Below the pieces are notes generated by a model. The model made no database searches. It was not told the origin of the DNA and saw only the letters and a list, made by a program, of their open reading frames with translations. DNA of 64,000 bases from Hygrophila difformis. Lineage: Eukaryota > Streptophyta > Magnoliopsida > Lamiales > Acanthaceae. Below are positions 52,890 through 63,418 of the stretch, piece by piece. The position numbers were made by a program, and so were the translations under genes. Each line of letters begins with the position of its first letter. Position 1 is the first letter of the stretch. Location: positions 25,654,057-25,718,056 of the forward strand of contig JAOANR010000002.1 in NCBI GenBank assembly GCA_030278955.1, written 5' to 3'.

Positions 52890-55480
52890 TGTAACACACC
52901 GGTTTTTGGTCACCCAGGTCGGGATGTCACCGCCACATCTCCCTAGTAAGACACGGTTTCTCCGAGCTTACTAAAGAGATGCAAGGCTAGGTATTGCAGT
53001 ATTTAAAAGTATTTAAATCATTCAAGATAGCCCATACAATATAATAGAAAATAATAATAGTATAGCGCAGTGGAAATAATTGGTTTAGTACAGTATCGCA
53101 GCGGAAAATATAAAAAGGGCCGACATGGCCAAAACACGGGTTAAACAGGCCCGTTCATAATATAGTCTAAGTACGAAATTTAAAAGCAAAATAAGTGTTC
53201 CCCAAAATCCCATGCATGAATCGTGCTCACACATGCTCATTCCACATATTCTGTAAGGAAAGGTATAAAAATGGTTTTAGTCAGCAAAATTGCTGAGTAA
53301 GTTAACACATGCATGATCGTAGGGTTTAAAAGCCATTAATTTAATAATTTAACAAAAGCATGATAATAACATAATATTTAATTTAATCGAATCAACTATC
53401 CAATGGCATAATTTATCTCAGACCTCTATTTAATAACACATATCGCATGGTTTAAGAAAATAGCCATAATTTAAATAAAGCATTTAAATAATTTAATTGG
53501 ACAACAACATAATTTAATCTAATTTAATTTAATTTAAAATCCCCATTACATCCCCGATTTGGTATTTCAAAGTTTCACGATAGCATCGCGATGTCAACAA
53601 GTTTAGCCGGTAGCCCGGCGGCCGCAACCGTATCAGCCATACCTAGTACCACTCCGGAGCCTCGGGAAACCCATACGGATATTCACGAGAGTGTAGGCTC
53701 TATATTTCGTCGTTTTGGCAATATCACATTTCAAGTTTAGTGTGCGGGGTCACCATCGTCCATTACGGCACGAAGTGAATCGTTAGGGGGCACCCTGCAG
53801 AGCACTCACCCCTAATTTTAATTTATCAAGTTTGTAAGGGGATTTAATTTTTTTAAAACTGATTTCAATTGTATTCATTTAAAAATATATCTCAACTCAT
53901 TTCAACCCTAAAGGTTAACTCCATGTTTCAACAAGATTTCAAGATTTTGTTTCCGGTAAACCACAGTTTACTCCAAAATTCGTCAAAAATCAGATTTAAT
54001 TCTAAAAATTCCAAAATTTCATATCTGACTCAGAAACGTCAAGATCTACAACTGTCGTGTTTTAACTTTTTCAATCCGAGATACCTAAGTAGGTCAAAAT
54101 CACCAATTTTCGCAGAAGAACAAATCTGTCCGAGTTTAACGTGTCATAGTTTAAAGATTTCGAATTCTATCATAGCAATTCAACTCCAAATTTAATGAAA
54201 TTTGACAGAGATCATCTTAAGACAATTATCTACAACTTTCATGTTCGGCCAAAGATCTAAAACAGTCTAGATCCTATGTCAAAAACGTGATCAAGATCAT
54301 TCCTAAGTTCTGTTCAAGATTTCAAGATCTAGATTCAAACGGCTCGGTTTCGGTGGGTTTTCACATATCAAATCAACTCCAAAAATTCTCAAATATTTAC
54401 AGTAGCTAGATCTAAGTCTTAGGAACGGTTTTCATGTTTTAAGGTTTTCCGTTTGAGTTCGTTTTAAGGTTCGGAAAAATTCATCAAATCTGTTGCGTCG
54501 GTAGAAAGTTTAGATTGACAGATTTTCGATTTCTTGATAATCCTTTTAGTTTGAATGTTTTAATTCATCCCAAAACTATGTAAGAGTTAACTTACTCAGT
54601 TATGAACGTCCGGGATCGTCTATTTCGAAGGCGTGGCTTCCAGTCCACCGTTTCTCCTCTCCGTTCGTCGGGTTCTACGATCTAGATCCAATACGAGGTG
54701 TAGAAGAGAAAAGAAGAAGATTAGGATTCGTTTTCGAATCGTTTATTTAACAAGGATTGGATCGAGACTTACCACGACTATGGAGATCTTAGAATTTTCG
54801 TCCAACAGCGTTCGTCTTGGTTTCGTGCCTCCGATGACTCCGGATTTAGGGTTTCGAATGAGTAGATGGTTGTAGGGTTTTGTAAACTTGTTCGGGGCTC
54901 CCAAGGGGTTTATTTATAGATTTCCCAAGCCTTAGGGCGTCCAACATCTGACCTAAAGGTTTTGGGTCGAGAGATGTTCAACCGAAAGTCGAGTTCGGGC
55001 GAGAGATTCACGCAACGGGCGAATCTGTCGTGTGGCGCGGTCGTGGCGCGCTCTCCCTTGTTTCACCGCGCGGCCACCGCGCGACACTCGCCTGGACTTC
55101 GGTCCGGGCGGGTCGTGCGATCCGTCGTGCTTTTCCACCTCTCTTTCGGGTTTCTATCCCCCTATGCTCCCGAATTCCGATTTCCGGGGTATCTTCGGGT
55201 TTCTACTTTCTCTCTAAATTTTTACTCGGGTCTAATTGGATGTTTTGGACTCGAATCCTCGAGTTCATTAGTGTTGGGTTTCGGTGTACAATTTATTTAC
55301 CTTTAATAATTCTTTATATTTAATTAAATTCCTTTAATTCCTTTTTAAGTTAAAATCTCATTTCTCATTTCCTTATCTTTATTTATTTATTTATTTGTTG
55401 GATTCATTTATTTATTGTATTTATTGTTTATTTATTTAATTATTATTTTATTTTATGATGGAAAATTCACGGGTATTACA
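52890..55480 (-). repeat. 3' LTR of T2
   Basis: 2591 bp, minus strand TGTAATACCCGTGAATTTTCC...GGTGTGTTACA. TATAAATA on the minus strand at 54918-54911. The first part resembles the G3 LTR, while the region equivalent to the B-box array instead has the AGCCGG...CGGCGGCCGCA and CACGAAGTGAA units of T1 and G4. Confidence 0.88.
54911..54918 (-). promoter_or_regulatory. TATA box of the T2 LTR
   Basis: Minus strand TATAAATA about 560 bp into the LTR, the same distance as in the G-type LTRs, with AACCCT following. Confidence 0.65.
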
Positions 55481-55519
55481 GTCTACCCTCCTTAAGAATC
55501 AACTTCGTCCTCGAAGTTG
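55481..55519 (-). promoter_or_regulatory. Module 2 of T2
   Basis: Minus strand hairpin CAACTTCG-AGGA-CGAAGTTG (55519-55500), then CTTAAGGAGGGTAGAC and the LTR. Confidence 0.86.
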
Positions 55520-55678
55520 TGTTTCGGCTTTTCTTGTGCTAAAGGTCTTGTGTTTGTTTTATATGTTGTGACTGAACTTAGAATTAAAACTTCTAAGCTG
55601 CCAACGTACCCGGTAAAGGGATCAAGCCATAACGTAGTTCAACAATTTACAAAAGTGCACGAAAAATAGGTGGTATGA

Positions 55679-55720
55679 CATCCTCTCCCCCTTAAGATTT
55701 CAGTTATGTCCCCATAACTG
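55679..55720 (-). promoter_or_regulatory. Module 1 of T2, overlapping the pol stop
   Basis: Minus strand CAGTTATG-GGGA-CATAACTG (55720-55701) with the pol stop inside, then CTTAAGGGGGAGAGGA and TGTCATACC. Same arrangement as T1. Confidence 0.85.
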
Positions 55721-56413
55721 TGTCGGTATCAGTTTGGAACAATGTCGGGTATCGTTCTCTCATGTCGGATTCTACTTCCCAAGTTGCCGTCTCACTTTCG
55801 TGGTTTGACCAAAGAACCTTGATCATTTTGACGGTTTTGTTCCTCGTTACTCGTTCCTTAGTATCGAGAATACGCACTGGGACTTCTTCGTAAGTCAAAT
55901 CTTCATCGAGCTCAATTATCTCCGGTTGAAGTACATGTGTTGGGTCCGGCACATATTTCTTTAGTTGCGAGACATGGAAGACATTATGAACTCGATCTAA
56001 GTGTGGCGGTAAAGCCAATCGGTAGGCTAGAGTTCCGACTCGTTCTAGAATTTCGTAAGGTCCTATGTATCGAGGACTTAACTTCCCTCGTTTGCCAAAG
56101 CGCATCACCCCCTTCATGGGTGATATCTTTAGCATGACTCTATCTCCCACTTGAAATTCTAGGTCTCGTCGTCTTACGTCGGCATAACTCTTTTGACGGT
56201 CTTGTGCGGCTTTCATCTTCCCTTGAATCGCTTTGATTTGTTGAGCCATGTCTTCGATAAGTTGTGGTCCCACTACCACGGACTTATCGTTTTCTTCCCA
56301 GCTCAACGGGCTTCGGCACTTTCGTCCATACAACTCCTCGAAAGGTGCCATGCCGATGCTAGCATGATAGCTATTATTATAGGAGAACTCAATCAAGGGT
56401 AAATGAGATTCCC
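55704..56413 (-). CDS. pol: Pol C-terminus of T2: integrase end and chromodomain (partial)
   Basis: About 236 residues, open at its upstream end because of the gap. It starts in the integrase core ([34 protein letters not shown]), passes without a break through the place where T1 has its 2-bp insertion, and continues through the GPY module (RYIGPYEILERVG), HNVFHVSQLKKYV and the chromodomain (PVRILDTKERVTRNKTVKM, VLWSNHESETATWE) to VMGT. This part looks functional. The sequence beyond the Ns on this strand is not pol. Confidence 0.9.
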
Positions 56414-56913
56414 NNNNNNNNNNNNNNNNNNNNNNNNNNNNNNNNNNNNNNNNNNNNNNNNNNNNNNNNNNNNNNNNNNNNNNNNNNNNNNNNNNNNNNN
56501 NNNNNNNNNNNNNNNNNNNNNNNNNNNNNNNNNNNNNNNNNNNNNNNNNNNNNNNNNNNNNNNNNNNNNNNNNNNNNNNNNNNNNNNNNNNNNNNNNNNN
56601 NNNNNNNNNNNNNNNNNNNNNNNNNNNNNNNNNNNNNNNNNNNNNNNNNNNNNNNNNNNNNNNNNNNNNNNNNNNNNNNNNNNNNNNNNNNNNNNNNNNN
56701 NNNNNNNNNNNNNNNNNNNNNNNNNNNNNNNNNNNNNNNNNNNNNNNNNNNNNNNNNNNNNNNNNNNNNNNNNNNNNNNNNNNNNNNNNNNNNNNNNNNN
56801 NNNNNNNNNNNNNNNNNNNNNNNNNNNNNNNNNNNNNNNNNNNNNNNNNNNNNNNNNNNNNNNNNNNNNNNNNNNNNNNNNNNNNNNNNNNNNNNNNNNN
56901 NNNNNNNNNNNNN
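56414..56913. other. Assembly gap, 500 N
   Basis: Exactly 500 Ns, a conventional placeholder for a gap of unknown size. Minus-strand Tekay pol lies on its left and a plus-strand CRM-type integrase on its right, so the true sequence must contain at least the rest of T2 and the 5' part of CRM2, probably many kilobases. Confidence 0.97.
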
Positions 56914-57822
56914 GCACCAGAGGGCCCATGGATTGAATTATCTATGGATTTTATTTTAGGGTTACCTCGCACTGCACGGGCTAACGATTCTATTTTTGTT
57001 GTGGTCGACAGGTTTTAAAAGATGGCACATTTCATACCCTGTGCCAAGACAAATGACGCGCACCACGTGGCCAAGATATTCTTCAAGGAAGTTGTAAGAC
57101 TCCACGGTGTTCCGAGAATGATCGTTTCTAACAGAGACGCAAAGTTTGTGAGTTATTTTATGAAATCGTTATGGTCCAAAATCGTAACTAGACAGTTATT
57201 TTCTACTGCGTATCATCCGCAGACTGATGGCCAAATGGAAGCAATTAATAGAGTCCTGGGTAATTTACTTAGGGTTATTACTGCATCTAGTAGCAAAAGC
57301 TGGGATGAATGCTTATCTTATATTCAATTTGCCTATAACAGACGTACACAATGCCACATACATGTCACCTTTTGAGATTTTGTACAGTTTTAACCCACTA
57401 ACGCCACTTGATTTGTTGCCATTGCCTCGCAATGAGCATTTGAATATCAATGGCAGGAACAACGCAAATGCGATAAAGCAAATGCATAAAGATGTAAGAA
57501 ACAGTCTGGTGAAAGCTGCAGAAGGATATGCCAAATATAACAACCGCTGTCGGAAGGAGTTGAAACTAAACCCAAGGGATTGGGTCTGGCTCAACTGGAA
57601 GAAAGAACGGTTTCCCGCAAGCCGACGCAACAAGTTATCTCCATGAGGTGATGGGACATTTAAAGTTTTAGAAAGGATTAATAATAATGCGTATAAATTA
57701 GAACTATCTGAAGAATATGGCCATGTTAATCATGTCTTTAATGTTGCAGATCTTACTCTTTTCGAAAGGGACGAGGAAGATCATGGTCGGTTGATGGATC
57801 AACCTCCCCAAGGGGGTGGGGA
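56914..57822 (+). pseudogene. pol: CRM2 pol: decayed integrase and C-terminal tail
   Basis: Plus-strand relative of CRM1 starting inside the integrase core ([20 protein letters not shown] region). Damage: TAA at 57016-57018, a frameshift near 57345, TGA at 57644-57646 and TAG at 57884-57886, the last already in the LTR. Two integrase catalytic regions are still readable (LSMDFILGL and IVSNRDAKF, where the second aspartate has become asparagine). The tail with HGRLMDQPPQGGGDG spans the polypurine tract as in CRM1, so the ORF-into-LTR layout is shared by both. Confidence 0.88.
57810..57822 (+). promoter_or_regulatory. Polypurine tract of CRM2
   Basis: AAGGGGGTGGGGA directly before TGGCGTGGAAGCC, the start of the 3' LTR; equivalent to 20598-20586 in CRM1 with one T in the tract. 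Confidence 0.82.
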
Positions 57823-58970
57823 TGGCGTGGAAGCCGGAAACAGAGCGCTGATAATTCCCACATTTCCACAAGGACCAGTGTCCTAGCAACGATCCAAGAA
57901 GTTCACATCCAGAGTTGCTGAGTTGCTGACCCGGAATTTCTAGGATGAACTGATGAAGGCCAAAGCTGGAAAGATGGGCCTGAAGCTGCTAATCCAGATA
58001 GAGGAAGATCCCGGACCCACCACAGTGGATCCGGAATCCCACAACCGATCAAGAGTAGCCGAATGTCGATCGCCGGAAGTTGGCCGGAATCCCCGCCCGA
58101 ATAGCCACCGGAATATCGAACATTTTAAAGTACTTTTATGTTTTGTAATTTAAACAAGTGCATGCATGCACAAGACAATTAAACAATCAGGAGAGAGAAA
58201 CCACCAGGTGGACCCTGCATGAGTGAGAAGGGTGCTTTACGACGCTAAATGTGCTTCACGTTGTAGGACTCGCGTCGTCCGAGCTCGAACCAAACTGAAG
58301 GAAGAGTACGACGCTATCCACCTATGACGCTAAACGTGCTTCACTTTGTAGGGTTCACGTCGTCGAACCACGAGCCACACTGGAATGGAATTACGACGCT
58401 AGCCTCCAGCTACGATGCGAGCCAGCTCCATGTCGTACGAGTCTCACGTCGTCAGTCCCGAATCCTGCCTACGATGCAACCCCAAAGTGACGACGCGAGC
58501 CAGCTTCACGCCGCAAGAGTCTCACATCATAAACACCTCACGTCGTCTCGGCTCACGTTGTCACACCAGTCCTAGTCATGGGTTTTCTCACTTGTTTATT
58601 CTTTCCTTTAGATTGTTGAATCCGTTGTAATGTGGGTTGCCTATAAATAGGTCCACTCTAACATTGTGACATTTTACCTTTGAATGAAATATATTATCAC
58701 ACACTTTGGAGAAGTGCATATACTTAGTTTGAAGGTCACCATTCGGATTCACCACATCGGTTGGATTCCATTCAAGCTTTGTGGAGTGAGCTTGATTGTA
58801 TCGACACCTTGAGGGTATACGATTGAGGGAATAGCAAGAACACCTCGCGTGTTAGGCGATTCCAAGGTTGTGTTATCCAACTAGGTAATTCCACCTTATC
58901 CTTCCTTCTATTTAGGGTTCGGTCTCCTCTTGTTCTTGTGATATCTCGTATCCAGTCCCGATCCATGGCA
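57823..58970 (+). repeat. 3' LTR of CRM2
   Basis: 1148 bp, from TGGCGTGG to CGATCCATGGCA; CRM1 ends CGATCCGTGGCA. TATAAATA at 58642-58649. Between about 58230 and 58560 it has repeated ACGACGCTA and CACGTCGTC motifs in place of the CRM1 TTCCGCGACAA array. Confidence 0.82.
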
Positions 58971-61900
58971 TCCTCATCTTGGTTACTTGTGCGCGGTCAG
59001 ATTCGCTGATCCTGAAACCGGTGAAGTCAAGGAAGGATCAAAAAGTGAGTATATGACATCTTCAGAACAAACTGAGGATGACATTCATAAAACAGATCCT
59101 ACATTAGAAGGACCTGATTTAAAAGTGGATTTAAAAACTCGTAGCAAGCTAATTCCATCAACAGAAAGTCCACCAGAACTTGAACTTAAAGTTTTACCAG
59201 AACATCTTAAATATGCCTTTTTGGTAGATAAAAAGAAGCTCCCGATGATAATTTCATCTAAACTTAATGAAAAACAAGAACAAGCTCTTGTGGACATTCT
59301 CAAGAAGCATATACGTGCAATTGCATGGACTATTGCTGACATTAAAGGAATCAGTCCACACATTTCCATGCATAGAATTCTGATGGAAGATGAGTTTAAA
59401 CCATCCAGGCAACCACAACGAAGGCTAAATCCACCTATGCAAGAAGTTGTCAGAAAAGAGGTAATCAAGCTACTTGATGCAGGTTTAATATATCCTATAT
59501 CAGATAGCAAATGGGTAAGCCCAACTCAAGTTGTACTTAAGAAAGGAGGAATCTGTATTGTACAAATGAGCATGGTGATGAAGTAGCAACTAGATCAGTA
59601 ACAGGTTGGAGAGTCTGTATAGATTACCGAAAATTAAACACTGCAACAAGGAAAGATCACTTCCCCTGCCATTCATTGATCAAATGCTGGAAAGACTTTC
59701 AGGAAAACCATTTTGAAGCTTCTTAGATAGTTAATCAGGTTATAATCAAACAGTAATAGCCGGTGAGGACCATGAGAAAACCACATTTACTTGCCCGTAT
59801 GGAACATTTGCTTACAGCTGAATGCCCTTTGGACTCTGTAATGCTCCTACCACTTTTCAGAGATGTATGATGAGTATCTTCTCTGACTTTATCGAAAAAT
59901 GCATCGAAGTATTCATGGACGATTTTAGCGTTTATGGGGATGACTTCGAGAATTGTCTACAAAATCTGTCAAAAATCCTGCAAAGATGTGAAGATACCAA
60001 CTTAGTTCTTAATTGGGAAAAATGTCACTTTATGGTTCAAGAAGGCATTGTCCTGGGACATAAAGTATCTAGAGCTGGAATAGAAGTGGACCAAGCTAAA
60101 GTTTCTGTGATTGCTAACCTACCACCCCCTAAGACATTAAAGGCAGTAAGGAGTTTCTTAGGCCATGCTGGTTTTAATAAAAGGTTCATTAAGGATTTCT
60201 CAAAAATATCTAGACCTTTATGTAACCTTCTTCATAAAGATGTTACATTTAATTTTGATGATGATAGTCCAAGTGCATTCAAAACCTTGAAGGAGAAATT
60301 GATTACTGCACCTATAGTTCAGTCTCCAGATTGGAACTTGCCTTTTGAATTAATGTGTGATGCAAGTGACAATGCAGTAGGAGCAGTATTAGGACAACAT
60401 AAGGAAAGAAAACATCATGTCATCTATTATGCTAGTCACACTCTAAATGATGCTCAGATAAACTACACCACCACAGAAAAGGAGATGTATGTTGTTGTCT
60501 TTGCATTTCATAAATTCAGACAGTATCTCACTGGAGCCCAGACTATAGTATACACTGATCATTCAGCACTACGCTATTTGTTCTCAAAACAAGAAGCTAA
60601 GCCTAGATTGATAAGATGGGTATTATTGTTGCAAGAGTTTGACATAATCATCAAGGATAGAAAAGGGAAGGATAATGGTGCACCCGACCATCTATCAAGA
60701 TTAGAGGAAATCACAGAGAATGAAGAAGCTGTCAATGATAAATTTCCTGATACTCTATGCTTTGCATATTCAACAATCTGATTGCCCTTGGTTTTCTGAT
60801 TTTGCGAATTATTTAGCTTGCAAGTTTATTCCTAAAGTTAAAGATTCTCATCAGAAATCCAGATTCTTTAGAGGAATCCAGAAGTATTATTGGGATGATC
60901 CATTCTTATTCAAATTCTGTTCTGATCAAGTTATAAGACGATGTTTGCATGAGAATGAAGGAAATCAAATCATAAGGAAATGTCATGAAAAACCCTTGGG
61001 AGGGCACCATGGCCCTGCAAGAACAACAAGAAAAGTCTTGGATTGTAGATTCTATTGGCCGACTATTTTTATGGACTGTCAAAAACTGTTCGTGTGTCCG
61101 ATGTCAGAGGCTAGGGAATATTTCCATAAGAGAAGAAATGCCACAGAAAGGGATTCTGGAAGTAGAAATATTTGATGTCTGGGGAATAGATTTTATGGGA
61201 CCATTTCCTCCATCACATGGTAATCATTATATTTTGGTAGCCGTGGATTACGTTTCTAAATGGTTAGAGGCAGCAACTTTACCCACAAATGAAGCAAAAC
61301 AAGTGACTAAGTTCTTGCAAAAGAATATCTTCACTAGGTTTGGGGCTCCACGCGCTATAATCTCAGACGGAAGGTCGCATTTTGTGAACAAGCTTTTTGA
61401 AAAATTGTTTAAACAATATGGCGTGCACCATAAAATTGGATCACTGTATCACCCTTAAACAAGTCGGCAACTAGAGATATCCAACAAAGAAATCAAACAT
61501 ATTTTGCAAGCATCCATCAACACAACTAGGAAGGACTGGTCTAAGAAATTAGATGATGCTTTATGGGCATACAGAACTGCATGCAAATCTCCTATAGGAA
61601 TGTCTCCCTACAGATTAGTTTTTGGTAAAGCGTATCACCTTCCTGTTGAATTAGAACACATAGCATTTTGGGCTATTAAGATGCTGAACATGGACTTTCA
61701 ACAAGGTAAGAACAAGAGGAAGTTCGATTTATGCAAGATGGATGAAATGAGACTGGAAGCATATGAGAGTAGCAGAATTTATAAAGATCAAAGAAAGAAG
61801 ATTCATGATGCCAGAATAAAACAAAAGGAATTTTTTATTGGTCAATTAGTTTTGCTTTATAATTCTCGTCTCAAATTGTTTCCAGGAAAGCTTAAATCAA

Positions 61901-61971
61901 GGTGGACGGGTTCATTTCCTGCTGTAGCAGTTCATGAAAACAGAGATGTCACAATTATGCTCAAAGAATGA
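58971..61971 (+). pseudogene. pol: Athila-type pol remnant
   Basis: Plus-strand Ty3/Gypsy pol of the Athila lineage, without gag and protease and broken several times. Order: pre-RT segment (LPEHLKYAFL, WTIADIKGISPHISMHRIL), RT start (RRLNPPMQEVV, YPISDSKWVSP), frame lost from about 59570 to 59820, RT centre ([16 protein letters not shown], catalytic FMDDFSVYG), RNase H ([34 protein letters not shown]), a stop at 60781, integrase zinc finger region in two frames, [14 protein letters not shown] and IISDGRSHF, a stop at 61456-61458, then the integrase C-terminus to 61971. The CRM2 LTR abuts its left side, so CRM2 probably inserted into it. No LTR belonging to it is visible. Confidence 0.88.
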
Positions 61972-62331
61972 GAGAAAACGGTCAATGGCCATAGGTTAAA
62001 GGAGTATATTGGACAACAGGATTTGGATATCCGAACTGAATACTTGGATAATCCCTAATTCTCTTTTCAAAAAAAAAAAAAAACTGGGGAAACTACCTAG
62101 GTTGACTGAGTAGTTTTACCCTTATTATTCAAATTCGAGATTAATTCTCTGTTTTTATTTCAGGATCAAAGGAATGGAAAACGTGATGAATAAGAAAAGG
62201 AACATTGAAGAAGGACATCAACAAGGTTTTTGAGTAATAAACACGGTTCATTCAAGATTAATTTGGATTAATTCTGAGTTTATTTGGTGTTATGAAATAA
62301 TACTTTTAAATACCCATGCATTGGCACAAGT
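61972..62331 (+). other. Post-pol region of the Athila remnant and unassigned DNA
   Basis: AT-rich, with an A-run at 62069-62082. It may include the start of the region that follows pol in Athila elements, but no env-like ORF, polypurine tract or LTR can be recognised. Confidence 0.4.
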
Positions 62332-62450
62332 AACAAGGCGTGAGTATCTAAAAGACATATACCTGTTAATAAAAACCCAACGATTCCTCACGCTTTGTTG
62401 AATTTTAACAAAGCGTGAGTAATCTTTAATTAAAATATCTACGCCTTGTT
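62332..62450. repeat. Nested inverted repeat (foldback)
   Basis: Inner arms CTCACGCTTTGTT (62387-62399) and AACAAAGCGTGAG (62407-62419) are perfect 13-bp complements with a 7-base loop. Outer arms AACAAGGCGTGAG (62332-62344) and TACGCCTTGTT (62440-62450) are related to the inner ones. The whole could fold as a 119-base structure. No flanking duplication was found, so it may be a small foldback element or a regulatory palindrome. Confidence 0.65.
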
Positions 62451-62719
62451 CAGAAAAATGAAGTGCAGGTATTGGAATAAGAAACGGGTAGTTTTTCAAA
62501 ATTTCAAATGACCAGAATGCCCTTCTAATGACCCTTCTTCTTCCTTCCTACTAATCATCACACGTCGTTTCAATCCTCTGCAATAACTTCTTCCTGTCAA
62601 TAAATCTCCGAAATAATCTTTCGACCACTCATGCTCAAACCTTTGCTCCATTTCCAAATCAAAAATTTCACCAGAAAAAGAAATATGGCCGAGCACCATC
62701 GAATGCAAAAACTATTATT
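62451..62719 (+). promoter_or_regulatory. Putative upstream region of the F-box-like gene
   Basis: Contains the segments GAAACGGGTAGTTTTT and ACCAGAATGCCCTTCTAATG, of which diverged versions occur at about 63630-63720 upstream of the next gene. No clear TATA box. Confidence 0.4.
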
Positions 62720-63418
62720 ATGGATATCCCCAATGAGTTATTAGGAGATATTCTCTCACGTTTGGGCCAAGATAATATGAGGGATGTGTGTAGAGCAGCC
62801 CCCACCTGCAGGAAGTTCCGAATAGCAAGTGAGCTCCCCGTGGTTCGAAGAAGGGCTAATGTGGTCCGGGAACTACGCGATGAAAGAGTTAATACCCAAG
62901 AATTTCGAACATTCCTGGAAAGGTGCAGAGAAGCCGATAATTTTATGCTCAAGCTGGAGCCCGCGCTGATAGCTTACCGCGACGCCGGAACCATGGAGCC
63001 TGCATTCGAAGTATTACGACCAGGAATTGAGGATGGCCCTCATCCATCAATTTTCATCAAAGGTTTCATACTCCTGAGTTCTGAGACTGAAGAGACTATG
63101 GATGAAGGGCTCTATCTGGTGGGAACGATCTTCAAGGAAGAAGGGCATATTAGAAGCATGAGGCAGAAAATTAGTATAGTTTTCGTCAACAACGAAGAGG
63201 AACCAAATCCCTTCCTGGGGCAGAAACATAGGAAATTTTGTATGTATCCTGCTCTTCATGACAAAGAATTAGTGCGTGTACCTCCTCACCATAATTATGG
63301 TGCCACAAACATTGATTGTTTGTGTTGCGAGATGACCACACTAATCAGAGTTTTGAGGGAGTCTTTCAACGAACGAGTCATTGATTTCGATTCGGAATCG
63401 GATTCAGAATCTGATTAA
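62720..63418 (+). CDS. F-box-like protein, intronless
   Basis: 232 residues from ATG 62720 to the stop at 63416-63418. The N-terminus fits an F-box (MDIPNELLGDILSRLGQDNMRDVCRAAPTCRKF in pieces: IPNELLGDILSRL, then VCRAAPTCRKFR), the segment by which such proteins bind SKP1 in an SCF ubiquitin ligase. The rest has no kelch, LRR or FBA repeats; ERCREADNFM, a cysteine cluster DCLCCEMT near 200 and a Ser/Asp/Glu tail (DFDSESDSESD) are its marks. The layout is reminiscent of the small plant F-box family typified by At2g35280, but this is from memory of the family and unverified. The ORF is undamaged and its composition differs from the surrounding retrotransposons. Confidence 0.72.
   Translation: MDIPNELLGDILSRLGQDNMRDVCRAAPTCRKFRIASELPVVRRRANVVRELRDERVNTQEFRTFLERCREADNFMLKLEPALIAYRDAGTMEPAFEVLRPGIEDGPHPSIFIKGFILLSSETEETMDEGLYLVGTIFKEEGHIRSMRQKISIVFVNNEEEPNPFLGQKHRKFCMYPALHDKELVRVPPHHNYGATNIDCLCCEMTTLIRVLRESFNERVIDFDSESDSESD

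Larger units (their letters stand above)
52890..56413 (-). mobile_element. T2: Tekay chromovirus, 3' part before the gap
   Basis: Minus-strand element inserted in the CRM-type LTR fragment after CTGCT. It has a complete 3' LTR (52890-55480), both hairpin/polypurine modules and the C-terminal end of pol, then runs into Ns. Its LTR start resembles that of G3, which suggests it belongs to the pol-bearing population matching the gag-only lineage. Confidence 0.85.

Noticed and set aside
52890..55480. T2 LTR as the missing part of the G4 5' LTR
   Set aside because: It has its own complete TG...CA ends and a polypurine module on its right, and starts from the LTR terminus instead of continuing after GTGCTCAAGTA.
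56393..56972. Open frames spanning the Ns, on both strands
   Set aside because: They exist only because Ns do not encode stops. Only 55704-56413 is real pol; the part right of the gap is antisense to CRM2 integrase.
59085..59510. 141-codon minus-strand ORF in the Athila segment
   Set aside because: Antisense to a recognisable Athila pre-RT/RT sequence on the plus strand.
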